Under the pieces are notes generated by a model. The model ran no database searches. It was not told where the DNA came from and saw nothing but the letters and a program-made list of their open reading frames with translations. This document shows positions 5,575-13,970 of a stretch of 19,285 nucleotides of DNA, in pieces. Position 1 is the first letter of the stretch, and every line of letters begins with the position of its first letter. Source of the DNA: Clostridiales bacterium (GTDB lineage: Bacteria; Bacillota; Clostridia; Christensenellales; CAG-138); the NCBI GenBank assembly GCA_003486785.1, contig DNFZ01000083.1:1-19285 (forward strand), read 5' to 3'. Position numbers and translations under genes: made by a program.

Positions 5575-8500
5575 GCGGCAACCTCCATCTGATTTTAGGA
5601 CGCGCGGACACGGGCAAGACCGCCCGCGTGGTGGATGCGCTGCGCCGGCATCAGCAAAACGGCGCGCGCGCGATGCTCATCGTGCCGGAGCAATACACCT
5701 ATGAGGCAGAGCGGTTGCTGGCCGAGGCGCTGGGTGGCTTGCTCGGCGTGCAGGTGTTTTCCTTCAATCGCCTCACCGAGCGCGTGCTCTCCCTTTCGGG
5801 AAAGACGCGCCCTTTTTTATCCGCCGAAGGACACCGCATGGTGATCCGGCGCGCCATCGATCTGAAAAAAGATGCGCTCAAGCTCTTTTCGCGCGCGGCG
5901 GAGGGCGCGGGCTTTGCGGAGGAGCTGCAAACGATCTTTCAGGACATCAAGCGTGCGGGGCTCACGCCGGACGCGCTGGACGCGCTGATCGTCCGCCTGC
6001 CGGAGGAGCTGCCGCTGACGGAGAAGCTATCGGACATTTCGATTTTATACCGCGAGACGGAGGACTATCTGCAAGAGCGCTTCATCAGTCTTGACGACGC
6101 GGCGACGGAGGCGGCACGGCTCTTGCCGGAGTCGTTCGTTGCGGGGCAGCCGGTCTATATCGACGGGCTCGACCGCCCGAACCGGCAGGTGCTCCATCTC
6201 ATCGGGGAGCTGCTGCAAGTTTGTCCGCAGGTTACGATCACGCTGCGCATCGACTGCGTGCAAAACGCGGACGAAGAGGTGTTTGAGCCGGAGCGCGAGG
6301 TGCTGCTGCAACTACACGACGTAGCCGCGCGCGCGGGCGCCGTCGTCACCGAAGAGCGATTGTGCGAGCAGACCAACCGCGCCGACCCGCTGATGCGGCA
6401 CATCGAGCGAAACCTGTTTGCCTACCCCGCCGAGGGCTACCACGGCAACGCGGAAAAGCTCACGCTATTCGGCGCGAGCGACCGGCGGGCCGAGGCGGAG
6501 TCCCTCGCGGAATCGATCCTGTTCTTCGCGCGCGAAAAAGGCGTTCGCTACCGCGACATGGCGGTGGTGGTTTCCGACCTAGATGCATACGCGGGTCTCA
6601 TCCGCCGCTCGTGTGCGCGGCGCGGGATACCGATTTTTCTCGATCGCAAGCGCCCGCTTTCCGGACACGCGGCGGCGGATGCGGTGCTCTGTGCGGTGAG
6701 CTATGTTTCCAACAACTTTCATGCGGACGATCTGCTGCGCTATCTCAAGAGCGGCTTTGCCAACTGCCTTGATGCGGACGCGGAGGAGCTCGACCTCTAT
6801 ATCCGCCGCACGGGACTGCGCGGCAGCGTGCTCAACAAACCCCTCTCCCGCGCGAACCCCGGCGAGGGTGCCGAGCGGGCGCGCGCTTGTGCCGCCGCCG
6901 TGCTCGAGCCGCTGCAAAAGGGGCTTGCCCGCGCGAGTGTGCAGGAGCAGGTGCGCGCGCTGTATGCGTTTTTGTTGCAGATTGATTTACAGCAGCAGCT
7001 CGAAAAGAGGGCGGAAGCACTGCAAAAAGAAGAACGCATAGCCGACATGCAGGAGCACGCGCAGGTTTGGAATCTGCTCGTGGCGCTGCTCGATCAGCTC
7101 GGCGAGATACTGGGTGAACTCAAGATCGGACGCGCGGGATTTTTGCTCCTGCTTGAGGAGGGCATGCGAGGCGCTTCCATCGGCGTGGTGCCGGGAACCG
7201 CCGATCAAGGCGTGGTGGGCGATGTGGTGCGCACGAGAAGCCGCCGCGTTCGCGCGCTCTTCGTCGTCGGCGCAAACGACGGTCTTCTGCCCCGCCCGCA
7301 GCAAAACGACGGACTGCTGGACGACGCGGAGATTCGCGAGCTGCAAAACCAGGGCGCCAATGTGCGCAAAACCTCCGCCGAGCTTACCGCAAACGAACGG
7401 CTCGACCTCTACACCGCGCTGAGCAAGACGGACGAATTTCTCTACGTGAGCTTTGCCTATGGCGATGGCGGCGGGGAGCTCGCGCCCAGCCCGCTGGTGG
7501 AGCGGCTGCTCAAGCTCTGCCCAAACTGCACGCAAAAGAGCGACATCGAATCAAGCGATCTATTGCCCGATTGCGCGGCGGAGGCGCTGACCATGACCGC
7601 GGGCGATCTTCGCCGTTTTCGCGACGAAGGCGTTTGTCCGCAGCGTTTGCCGGCTTTAATCGAATGGCTGACGCGGCGGGACAGCACCCGCGCGCTCACG
7701 CAGCGGATGATCGACGAGAGCGCGGCGAGCTTCCTGCCGCTGCGAATTCCGCGCGAAACGGCGAGCGCGCTCTATGGAACAAGCGTTTCCATGAGCGCAA
7801 GCAGGCTCGAGAGCTTCAACAATTGTCCGTTTCAGCACTTTGTGCGCTATGGCTTGCGCGCCGCCGAAACGCGGGAGTTCACCGAGCGCGCGGCCGATTT
7901 GGGCGAATTTTACCACGCCGCGCTGGAGGCTTTTGTCCGCGCGGTGAACGAAAAAAAGCTCAATTGGAAACAGCTGAGCGATTCCGATGCGCTCGCAATT
8001 TTAGATGAAGTCCTGCCGGACGTGATCGCGAGCCACCACGACGGCATACTGCTGGAAAACGAGCGCATGCGCGCGACGCTGTTTCTGCTCGTGGAAACCC
8101 TGCGGCAGAGCGTGCTCGCGATTACGGGCCAGATTCGCGCGGGGAGCTTTACCCCCCTGCTGACCGAGGTGCGCTTTGGCCACGGCGCGCCGTTTCCGCC
8201 GATTCGTCTTGCATTGCCGGACGGAAGAGAAGCGCTGGTTGGCGGCGTGATCGACCGCGTGGACAAAGCGATCGTCAACGGTCGCGCGCTTCTGCGCATC
8301 GTGGACTATAAGACCGGCGGGCGGGATTTTGACTTTGCTGGCGTTTTGCAGGGCTTAACGCTCCAGCTGCCGCTGTACTTACTCGCGGCGGCCGAGCGGG
8401 CGGATACCCGCGCGGGGCTGTATTATATGCCGATCTCGCAGCCTGTCGTTTCGGACGCGGAGGAGGATATCGAAGGCGCGGTTGCCGAAGCATTTCGCCT

Positions 8501-8891
8501 AAAGGGATTGACGCTGTCGGATGCTGCGGTGATTCGCGCGAGCGACAACGCGCTCAGCGGCGGAAAATCCGTTGTGCTGTACAAGGTCGAGCAGACGGGC
8601 GACGAGGAATACACGGGCAGCGTTTGCTCGCCAACCCAGATGGAGTCTCTGCTCGCGCTCGCAAGAAAGAAATCGGAACAGACGCTCTCGCGCATGCTCG
8701 ACGGAGAACTCGCCGCCTCCCCCGCCGCGCGGAAAAAACGGCAGGAGGCGTGCATCTATTGCGACTATAAGAGCGTTTGCCGCTTTGACCCGAAAAAACC
8801 GGGCTGTCGCGTGCGCATGCTCAAAACCATCAAGCAGGACGAGTTTTTTGAGTTGATCGGAGGGGACGACAATGCCGCACTGGACAGCTGA
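5571..8891 (+). CDS. addB: AddB subunit of the ATP-dependent AddAB helicase-nuclease
   Basis: AddB, with AddA, resects double-strand DNA ends up to a Chi sequence and loads RecA; it is the Bacillota counterpart of RecBCD. The 1106-residue length suits the family. An N-terminal Walker A, GRADTGKTA (10-18), is present, although AddB is not an active helicase in studied members and its P-loop is used differently. The C-terminal RecB-like nuclease shows GGVIDRVDK and the catalytic DYKT (Asp912 to Thr915). The iron-sulfur cluster that staples the nuclease domain is intact: Cys752 in NNCPFQHF, plus Cys1061, Cys1064 and Cys1070 in CIYCDYKSVC. The gene starts in a 4-base overlap with thpR and overlaps addA by 20 bases, an arrangement that keeps subunit synthesis linked. 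Confidence 0.96.
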   Translation: MSGNLHLILGRADTGKTARVVDALRRHQQNGARAMLIVPEQYTYEAERLLAEALGGLLGVQVFSFNRLTERVLSLSGKTRPFLSAEGHRMVIRRAIDLKKDALKLFSRAAEGAGFAEELQTIFQDIKRAGLTPDALDALIVRLPEELPLTEKLSDISILYRETEDYLQERFISLDDAATEAARLLPESFVAGQPVYIDGLDRPNRQVLHLIGELLQVCPQVTITLRIDCVQNADEEVFEPEREVLLQLHDVAARAGAVVTEERLCEQTNRADPLMRHIERNLFAYPAEGYHGNAEKLTLFGASDRRAEAESLAESILFFAREKGVRYRDMAVVVSDLDAYAGLIRRSCARRGIPIFLDRKRPLSGHAAADAVLCAVSYVSNNFHADDLLRYLKSGFANCLDADAEELDLYIRRTGLRGSVLNKPLSRANPGEGAERARACAAAVLEPLQKGLARASVQEQVRALYAFLLQIDLQQQLEKRAEALQKEERIADMQEHAQVWNLLVALLDQLGEILGELKIGRAGFLLLLEEGMRGASIGVVPGTADQGVVGDVVRTRSRRVRALFVVGANDGLLPRPQQNDGLLDDAEIRELQNQGANVRKTSAELTANERLDLYTALSKTDEFLYVSFAYGDGGGELAPSPLVERLLKLCPNCTQKSDIESSDLLPDCAAEALTMTAGDLRRFRDEGVCPQRLPALIEWLTRRDSTRALTQRMIDESAASFLPLRIPRETASALYGTSVSMSASRLESFNNCPFQHFVRYGLRAAETREFTERAADLGEFYHAALEAFVRAVNEKKLNWKQLSDSDALAILDEVLPDVIASHHDGILLENERMRATLFLLVETLRQSVLAITGQIRAGSFTPLLTEVRFGHGAPFPPIRLALPDGREALVGGVIDRVDKAIVNGRALLRIVDYKTGGRDFDFAGVLQGLTLQLPLYLLAAAERADTRAGLYYMPISQPVVSDAEEDIEGAVAEAFRLKGLTLSDAAVIRASDNALSGGKSVVLYKVEQTGDEEYTGSVCSPTQMESLLALARKKSEQTLSRMLDGELAASPAARKKRQEACIYCDYKSVCRFDPKKPGCRVRMLKTIKQDEFFELIGGDDNAALDS

Positions 8892-11800
8892 TCAACTGCT
8901 GGCGATACAAAGCGAAGGCAACCTCATCGTCTCCGCCGCGGCGGGCGCGGGCAAGACCGCGGTGCTCACCGAGCGGATCGTCTCGCGCATCCGCGCGGGC
9001 GCGCCGGTGGAAAGCCTTCTGGTGCTCACGTTTACAAAAGCCGCCGCTGCCGAAATGAAGAGCAGAATTGCAAGCCGCCTCAATGAGCTGGCGGACACGG
9101 CAGAAAATAATGAAGAGATGCGCTATCTGCGCCGACAGGCGCGCAATGTTGACAGCGCGTTTATCTCCACGATCCATTCCTTTTGCTCCCGTGTGCTGCG
9201 GCGGCATTATCACGCCGTGGGATTGCCCGCGCGCGCGAAGACCGCGGACGAGATGGAGAGCGCCGCGCTGAAGGAGATCGTGCGGGACGATCTGTTGTCC
9301 CAACTTGCCGTTGAAAACGACGCGGACTACACGACGCTGCTTGCCGCTTTTGGCAGCGAGCAGGCCGCGTGGGATGGGATTCAAACCGCCTATCGCTTCA
9401 CCCGCGCGCAACCGGAGCCGGAAGCGTGGCTGAAAAATGCAGCTGCAAGATATGCGGACGTAGCGGCGCTGTTGCGGATTCTCGACGACGCGGTAGTTTT
9501 TTGCAAAGATGAATTATCGATGGCGCTGGAGACCATCGTGCGCGAGCGCGACCAGCTCTCCCCCGACTGCGCAAACGCGATCTCTGTGTTGGACGACGAG
9601 CTTTCGCGCTATCGCGCAATGCTGCTGTGTAAAACCTACAGTCATTATCGCGACGCGCTGCATGCCATGGAATACGGCAGGCTCGTCTTTCCGCGCGCGG
9701 TGGCGGAGGAGGACAAGGCCGGCGCAAAGGCCGCGCGAGACATGGGCAAAGAGCTCATCAAGGAACAGAAGAAGCGTTTTTTGCGCGCGGAGGCGGAGGA
9801 GCTCAACGCCCTGCGCCGTTCCGGCGCGGTGGTTGCTGCGATTTGCAGCCTCACCATCCGCTTTGAAACGGTATATTCAGAGGCCAAGCGGGACAAAAAT
9901 CTGCTGGATTACGATGATCTGGAGCACTTCGCCCTTTTAGCGCTGTCGAAAGGCGAGATTGCGCAAGAATATCGCGAAAAGTTTCAGTGGATCGCCGTGG
10001 ACGAATATCAGGACAGCAACCGCGTGCAGGAGGCGATTTTATCCTGCATCACGCGCGGGGACAATCTCTTTTTCGTGGGCGACGTCAAGCAGTCGATCTA
10101 TCGCTTCCGTCAAGCCGAGCCGGGGTTGTTTTTGGAAAAACTAGCAGGTTTTTCAGGCAAAGTTGGCGCAAGAATCGATCTCGCGAGCAACTTCCGCTCC
10201 TCCGAAGCCGTACTGTCCGCCGTCAACGAGGTGTTCGAAGCCGTGATGAGCGAGCGCGCAGGTGACATCGACTATGACGCGCGCGCGCGGCTCGTCTGCG
10301 GAACAGATCAGCCTGCGGGCAGCGCGGAGCTGCATTTGATCCGCAAGGAGCGCGCCGAGAGCGAGGACGAAGCGGACGCGCTGGAGGATGCGGCAGATCT
10401 GGAGGTCGAGGCGCGGCTGATCGCGCAACAGATTAAAGAGATCATACAGATAGAAACCTACTTTGACACGAAGACCAAAGAAACGCGAAACTACCGTTAC
10501 GGCGACTTTGCCGTGCTCCTGCGCGCGGGGACGGAGGCGCAGATGGTTTCGCAAACGCTTGCGAGCAACAGCGTGCCCGCCTATGCGCAGTCCAGCGGCG
10601 GATATTTCGACGCGGTGGAGGTGCAGATCTTCCGCAACCTGTTGTCCGTGATCGACAACCGCAGGCAGGATGTGCCGCTGATTTCGGTGCTGCTCTCCAG
10701 CATCGGCGGCTTCACGCACGAGGAGCTTGCGCAGATGCGAACAGCGCACACAGCAGGCGCATTTTATGAGGCATTCTTCGCCTGCGCCGAATCCGGCGGC
10801 ATACTTGGCAAGCGAGCAACGGCGTTTCTAGAAATGCTCGATGCTTACCGCGCGGAGAGCAGGCTCGTCACGGTGGAGGAACTCATCGGCAAACTGCTCG
10901 ACGAAACGGGGTTTTATGAGGAGATGGGCGCGGGCGGCAGCGGCGCACAGCGGCAGGCGAACCTCAATGCGCTGCTGGATAAGGCGCATGCGTTTGAGGC
11001 TGCGGGCTCGCGCGGGGTTTGGAATTTTCTTAGGCATCTTGCGCTGGCGGAGGACAACGCGAGCGTGGGCGCGGCGCAGACCGTTACCGCGGACGTGGTG
11101 CGCATCCTCACCATCCACAAATCCAAGGGGTTGGAGTTCCCCGTGGTGTTCGTGGCTGGCATGGGCAAGCAGTTCAACCGGCAGGACGTCAGCAACAGCC
11201 TGCAACTGCACGCAAAGCACGGCATGGCGCTGCGGTTTATCGACCGGGAAGGTGTACAGCGGGTCAAGCGCGACACACTCGCGCGGGTCACGCTCGCGCA
11301 GCGGATCAAGCGGGAGCAGCTCGCGGAAGAGATGCGCGTGCTCTATGTCGCCATGACGCGCGCGCGCAGAAAGCTCATCCTCACCGCCTGCCTCAACAAG
11401 CCCGAAGAGAAGCTCGCCGCTTCAGCGCGCATCCCGACGGCTTGGCAGGCGATCAAGTGCTCCAGCCCCGTGCGCTGGCTGCTGATGGGCGCGCATCGGC
11501 AGATGCAGATCACGATTCACGAGCGCGAGGGTTGGCTCGGCGGCGTTTCGGCAAGTGCTACGCAGGAGATTCCGCCGTTTGACCCCGTGGTGCTGGAGGC
11601 GATCGAATCCCGGCTCAACTGGACGTATGCACACGCGGAGGCGGCGCAGATACGCGCAAAGGCCGCCGTGAGCCGGATCGTCAAGGGCGAGGATGCCATG
11701 CCCGTGTTCGCGCGCCCGGCGTTTCTCGGCGGGGTAACCAGCGCGGTGTTCGCGGGAACCGCAACGCACGCCGCGATGCAATATCTACCGCTGGATGCCG

Positions 11801-12252
11801 CAATGGACGAATCCACGGCGGCGGAATATCTGCGTTCGCTCAACGAGCTCGGCAAAATCACGCAGGAGCAGGAGACGGCCGCCGACGCAAGCGCGATTGC
11901 GTGGTTTACGCAGGATGCACTCTTTGCGCGAATGCAAAAAGCCGTACGGCTGGAGCGCGAGCTTCCGTTTTCCTATCCGATGGATGCCATGCAGCTCTAC
12001 GGCATCGCGGCGGAGGAGACGGTGCTGCTGCAAGGCGTGCTGGACGCGTGCTTCCTCGAAAGCGGCGAATGGGTGATTGCGGACTACAAGACAGACCGCG
12101 TGCGCCCGAACGAGACGGCAGAGCAGGCGGCGCAAAAGCACGCCGAGCAGCTCCAGCTTTATGCCCTCGCATTGGAATCGCTCACGGGTCAACGCGTGAA
12201 AGAGCTTGTCGTCGTGCTGCTGAGCCACAGAGTCGCGGTTCGCGTCGGGTAA
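8872..12252 (+). CDS. addA: AddA subunit of the ATP-dependent AddAB helicase-nuclease
   Basis: This is the motor and 3'-strand nuclease subunit of AddAB, a superfamily 1A (UvrD-like) helicase fused to a RecB-type nuclease. Helicase motifs appear in order: Walker A AAAGAGKTAV (Lys28); LVLTFTKAAAAEM (motif Ia); VDEYQDSN (motif II, Asp377-Glu378); GDVKQSIYRFRQAEP (motif III); SNFRSS (motif IV region); LTIHKSKGLEFPVVFVAG (motif V); and LYVAMTRARRKL (motif VI). The C-terminal nuclease shows DYKTDRVRP (Asp1071, Lys1073). At 1126 residues it is about 100 shorter than the well-known B. subtilis protein, but no motif is lost. GGAGGGG (8859-8865) lies six bases before ATG, inside addB. It is the last gene of the unit; no terminator is obvious after it. 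Confidence 0.96.
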   Translation: MPHWTADQLLAIQSEGNLIVSAAAGAGKTAVLTERIVSRIRAGAPVESLLVLTFTKAAAAEMKSRIASRLNELADTAENNEEMRYLRRQARNVDSAFISTIHSFCSRVLRRHYHAVGLPARAKTADEMESAALKEIVRDDLLSQLAVENDADYTTLLAAFGSEQAAWDGIQTAYRFTRAQPEPEAWLKNAAARYADVAALLRILDDAVVFCKDELSMALETIVRERDQLSPDCANAISVLDDELSRYRAMLLCKTYSHYRDALHAMEYGRLVFPRAVAEEDKAGAKAARDMGKELIKEQKKRFLRAEAEELNALRRSGAVVAAICSLTIRFETVYSEAKRDKNLLDYDDLEHFALLALSKGEIAQEYREKFQWIAVDEYQDSNRVQEAILSCITRGDNLFFVGDVKQSIYRFRQAEPGLFLEKLAGFSGKVGARIDLASNFRSSEAVLSAVNEVFEAVMSERAGDIDYDARARLVCGTDQPAGSAELHLIRKERAESEDEADALEDAADLEVEARLIAQQIKEIIQIETYFDTKTKETRNYRYGDFAVLLRAGTEAQMVSQTLASNSVPAYAQSSGGYFDAVEVQIFRNLLSVIDNRRQDVPLISVLLSSIGGFTHEELAQMRTAHTAGAFYEAFFACAESGGILGKRATAFLEMLDAYRAESRLVTVEELIGKLLDETGFYEEMGAGGSGAQRQANLNALLDKAHAFEAAGSRGVWNFLRHLALAEDNASVGAAQTVTADVVRILTIHKSKGLEFPVVFVAGMGKQFNRQDVSNSLQLHAKHGMALRFIDREGVQRVKRDTLARVTLAQRIKREQLAEEMRVLYVAMTRARRKLILTACLNKPEEKLAASARIPTAWQAIKCSSPVRWLLMGAHRQMQITIHEREGWLGGVSASATQEIPPFDPVVLEAIESRLNWTYAHAEAAQIRAKAAVSRIVKGEDAMPVFARPAFLGGVTSAVFAGTATHAAMQYLPLDAAMDESTAAEYLRSLNELGKITQEQETAADASAIAWFTQDALFARMQKAVRLERELPFSYPMDAMQLYGIAAEETVLLQGVLDACFLESGEWVIADYKTDRVRPNETAEQAAQKHAEQLQLYALALESLTGQRVKELVVVLLSHRVAVRVG

Positions 12253-12302
12253 AAGTCGCATATTCGCAAATTCAACTCCGTGCGAAAATCACATGTCTGC
12301 TC

Positions 12303-12331
12303 TTGCCAAACAACAATAAGCGTGGTAATAT
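12303..12331 (+). promoter_or_regulatory. Predicted promoter upstream of the FMN riboswitch
   Basis: A -35 TTGCCA (12303-12308) and a -10 TAATAT (12326-12331) are separated by exactly 17 bases. The predicted start is about 40 bases before the aptamer P1 stem, which gives the riboswitch-ribU unit its own transcript, separate from addA. Confidence 0.5.
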
Positions 12332-12376
12332 GTGCACAAATCGGTGAAATGCCGACGATGACAATTGAAATATTCA

Positions 12377-12529
12377 GCTTCGGGGCGGGGTGCAATTCCC
12401 CACCGGCGGTGAAGCGGCCAAAAGTGCCGACAAGCCCGCGAGCCGCAGAAGTGCGGTTGAAACGGTCATAATCCGTTGCCGACGGTAATTTGACGAATCC
12501 TATTCGTCACAAGTCCGGATGGAAGAAGC
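12377..12529 (+). promoter_or_regulatory. FMN riboswitch (RFN element)
   Basis: The conserved RFN core is clear: CTTCGGGGCGGGGTGCAATT, then CCCCACCGGCGGT, GCCCGCGAGCC, TCCGTTGCCGACGGTAA and AAGTCCGGATGGAAGAAGC. P1 can form from GCTTC (12377-12381) and GAAGC (12525-12529). A variable peripheral stem is an 8-bp perfect hairpin, TGACGAAT (12491-12498) with ATTCGTCA (12502-12509). It senses flavin mononucleotide and lies upstream of a terminator and a riboflavin transporter gene, the usual arrangement for transcriptional repression when FMN is plentiful. Confidence 0.96.
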
Positions 12530-12555
12530 AAATGCCGAACGTGATTTGGCTTTGT

Positions 12556-12587
12556 AAAACCCCGTGCGTTGATTTCACGGGGTTTTT
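12556..12587 (+). terminator. Riboswitch-controlled terminator before ribU
   Basis: A perfect 11-bp stem, AAAACCCCGTG (12556-12566) with CACGGGGTTTT (12576-12586), has a 9-nt loop and ends in T residues. It lies 26 bases after the aptamer and 62 bases before ribU, as expected for the expression platform of an FMN switch. I did not find a clear antiterminator pairing by eye. Confidence 0.85.
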
Positions 12588-12648
12588 CTTATAGAACGCA
12601 TCCCGTGAAACAAGTCAACTGCATCGCAATCGAACGGGAGGAAACAAC

Positions 12649-13224
12649 ATGAAACAGAGAACCTACGTCGACCGCATGGTGAAGCTTGGCATGCTTACCG
12701 CAATCTCCATCATACTCGTCTATGCCATCCATTTTCCGATCTTCCCCTCCGCCACTTATCTGGAGTATGACATGGCGGACGTGCCGATCCTGATCGGTAC
12801 CTTTCTCTATGGCCCGTGGTGGGGGCTTGCCTTGACGGCGGTCGTCAGTGTGCTGCAATGGCTGCTGGTCTCACCGCAGAGCCTTTGGGTGGGCGCCGTG
12901 ATGCATTTTCTCGCGACCGGCTCCTATGTGGTCGCAGCAGGGTTGATCTATCAGCGCAACAAGACGCGCAACGCCGCTCTCATCGGCATGGGCGTTGGTT
13001 CGCTGCTGCAAACGCTGATGATGATCCCCATGAACCTCATCTTCACGGTGCACTTTTTCGGCGTTCCGCGCGAGGTGGTCATAGCGCTGCTGCCAACCGC
13101 GATCATTCCGTTTAACGCCATTAAGACGATTGTAAACTCGATCATCACGTTTTTGCTCTACAAGCGCGTGGCAAAGCTGTTTGAAAAAGACCTGGTCAAA
13201 GCACGCACGCTTCCCCACGAGTAG
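12649..13224 (+). CDS. ribU: Riboflavin ECF transporter substrate-binding (S) component RibU
   Basis: Membrane S component of an energy-coupling factor transporter that imports riboflavin. It needs the shared EcfT and EcfA subunits, which are not in this window. At 191 residues it has about six hydrophobic segments (roughly residues 12-33, 44-62, 64-85, 88-101, 108-135 and 142-170). It also carries the family segment YDMADVPILIGTFLYGPWWG (residues 40-59). Identification rests on this segment, on the length, and above all on the FMN riboswitch and terminator directly upstream. GGGAGGAA lies eight bases before ATG. Repression by FMN is expected. No riboflavin biosynthesis gene follows, so uptake, not synthesis, is what this switch controls here. 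Confidence 0.93.
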   Translation: MKQRTYVDRMVKLGMLTAISIILVYAIHFPIFPSATYLEYDMADVPILIGTFLYGPWWGLALTAVVSVLQWLLVSPQSLWVGAVMHFLATGSYVVAAGLIYQRNKTRNAALIGMGVGSLLQTLMMIPMNLIFTVHFFGVPREVVIALLPTAIIPFNAIKTIVNSIITFLLYKRVAKLFEKDLVKARTLPHE

Positions 13225-13287
13225 CTGAGCAAAGAGCGTATCAGCGCTGGCGGACGAAAAAACTTGTGTCATTTTGCGGGAAATCAC

Positions 13288-13316
13288 TTGACGCAGTTGA
13301 TCAGTTGCGTTATTAT
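13288..13316 (+). promoter_or_regulatory. Promoter of the perR-like gene
   Basis: A -35 TTGACG (13288-13293, five of six) and a -10 TATTAT (13311-13316, five of six) are separated by exactly 17 bases. An inverted repeat begins two bases after the -10, so a bound repressor would cover the transcription start. Confidence 0.7.
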
Positions 13317-13317
13317 A

Positions 13318-13336
13318 AATAACAGTAATTGTTATT
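13318..13336. promoter_or_regulatory. Fur/PerR-type operator-like inverted repeat
   Basis: A perfect 7-5-7 inverted repeat, AATAACA-GTAAT-TGTTATT. Its central 15 bases (TAACAGTAATTGTTA, 13320-13334) match the B. subtilis PerR box TTATAATNATTATAA, and equally the Fur box, at 9 of 14 defined positions. Its place directly after the -10 of a PerR-type gene suggests autorepression. Which family member binds cannot be settled by this match alone. Confidence 0.55.
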
Positions 13337-13460
13337 ATGTAGTAATTTCAAAAGGTGTTGCGTTCCTACGAGAAAACGTTCACACAACAGAAATGACAAG
13401 CAGACCGTTCGGCGATGATCCGAGAGAACGCACATGAATCAATCGAGAGGAATGAGTCCT

Positions 13461-13856
13461 ATGCGGTATTCACACCAGCGGGAGCGCATTTTTCGGGCAG
13501 TGTCTGAGAGATGCGATCATCCCACCGCAAACATGGTCTATGAGCAGCTCAAGGTGGAAATGCCCCGCCTGAGCCTTGGCACGGTGTATCGCAATCTCAA
13601 CCAGCTTGCGGACGCGGGGCGGCTCAAGAAGATCCCTCTGGCAGATGGAAGCTGCCGGTTTGATAAGACGAAAGAAGCGCACTCCCACATCGTTTGCGAC
13701 GAATGCGGCGCTGTTTCGGATGTCCACCTGCCTTCGTTCGAGTCGCTCGAGCATGCTATCGCGAGCGAGACTGGCTATGAGCTTCGCTCCTACGACGTTG
13801 TGCTGCGCGGGGTTTGCGAAAGCTGCCGCATGCGCGCGCAAAAAGAAGTGGGCTGA
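13461..13856 (+). CDS. perR: Fur-family peroxide-sensing repressor, PerR type
   Basis: This is a winged-helix metalloregulator of the Fur family. The helix-turn-helix region is HPTANMVYEQLKVEMPRLSL followed by GTVYRNLNQLADAG. Compared with my recollection of B. subtilis PerR it aligns without gaps at an offset of 17. The regulatory metal ligands are all present: His20, Asp68, His74, His76 and Asp87 (His37, Asp85, His91, His93, Asp104 in B. subtilis). The structural zinc site is complete, Cys79/Cys82 and Cys119/Cys122. Asp rather than Glu at position 87 is the residue associated with peroxide sensitivity, so PerR is favoured over Fur. I chose ATG 13461 (131 residues) because GAGAGGA (13445-13451) lies nine bases upstream. 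In-frame ATGs at 13434 and 13452 are alternatives; the track-length form from 13434 would be 140 residues. Rubrerythrin follows, a typical PerR target. Confidence 0.92.
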   Translation: MRYSHQRERIFRAVSERCDHPTANMVYEQLKVEMPRLSLGTVYRNLNQLADAGRLKKIPLADGSCRFDKTKEAHSHIVCDECGAVSDVHLPSFESLEHAIASETGYELRSYDVVLRGVCESCRMRAQKEVG

Positions 13857-13902
13857 GCGGAATCGTTCACAGCCTGAACGGCAGGCAGCACCTGCCGGAG
13901 CG

Positions 13903-13929
13903 TTGACTGGTTTATCCAACGGGTAAAAT
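13903..13929 (+). promoter_or_regulatory. Possible promoter of rubrerythrin
   Basis: TTGACT (13903-13908) and TAAAAT (13924-13929) are each close to consensus, but their spacer is only 15 bases, shorter than optimal. Just upstream, two overlapping small inverted repeats (CGTTCA/TGAACG and CGGCAGG/CCTGCCG, 13864-13897) lack a T run and are not a good terminator. The gene may therefore be read through from perR as well. Confidence 0.3.
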
Positions 13930-13970
13930 CCCGATTTTGCACTGATATTATTAAATGGAGGATCACAAGC

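Noticed and set aside
12597..12612. A 12 of 16 match to the B. subtilis parS consensus (right half CCCGTGAAACA) upstream of ribU.
   Set aside because: Only the right half fits; the left half has four mismatches and the palindrome is lost. Real parS sites near parAB are normally near-perfect.
13864..13897. Two overlapping inverted repeats after perR considered as a terminator.
   Set aside because: The stems are only 6-7 bp and no T run follows; the next bases are GAGCGTTGACTGG.
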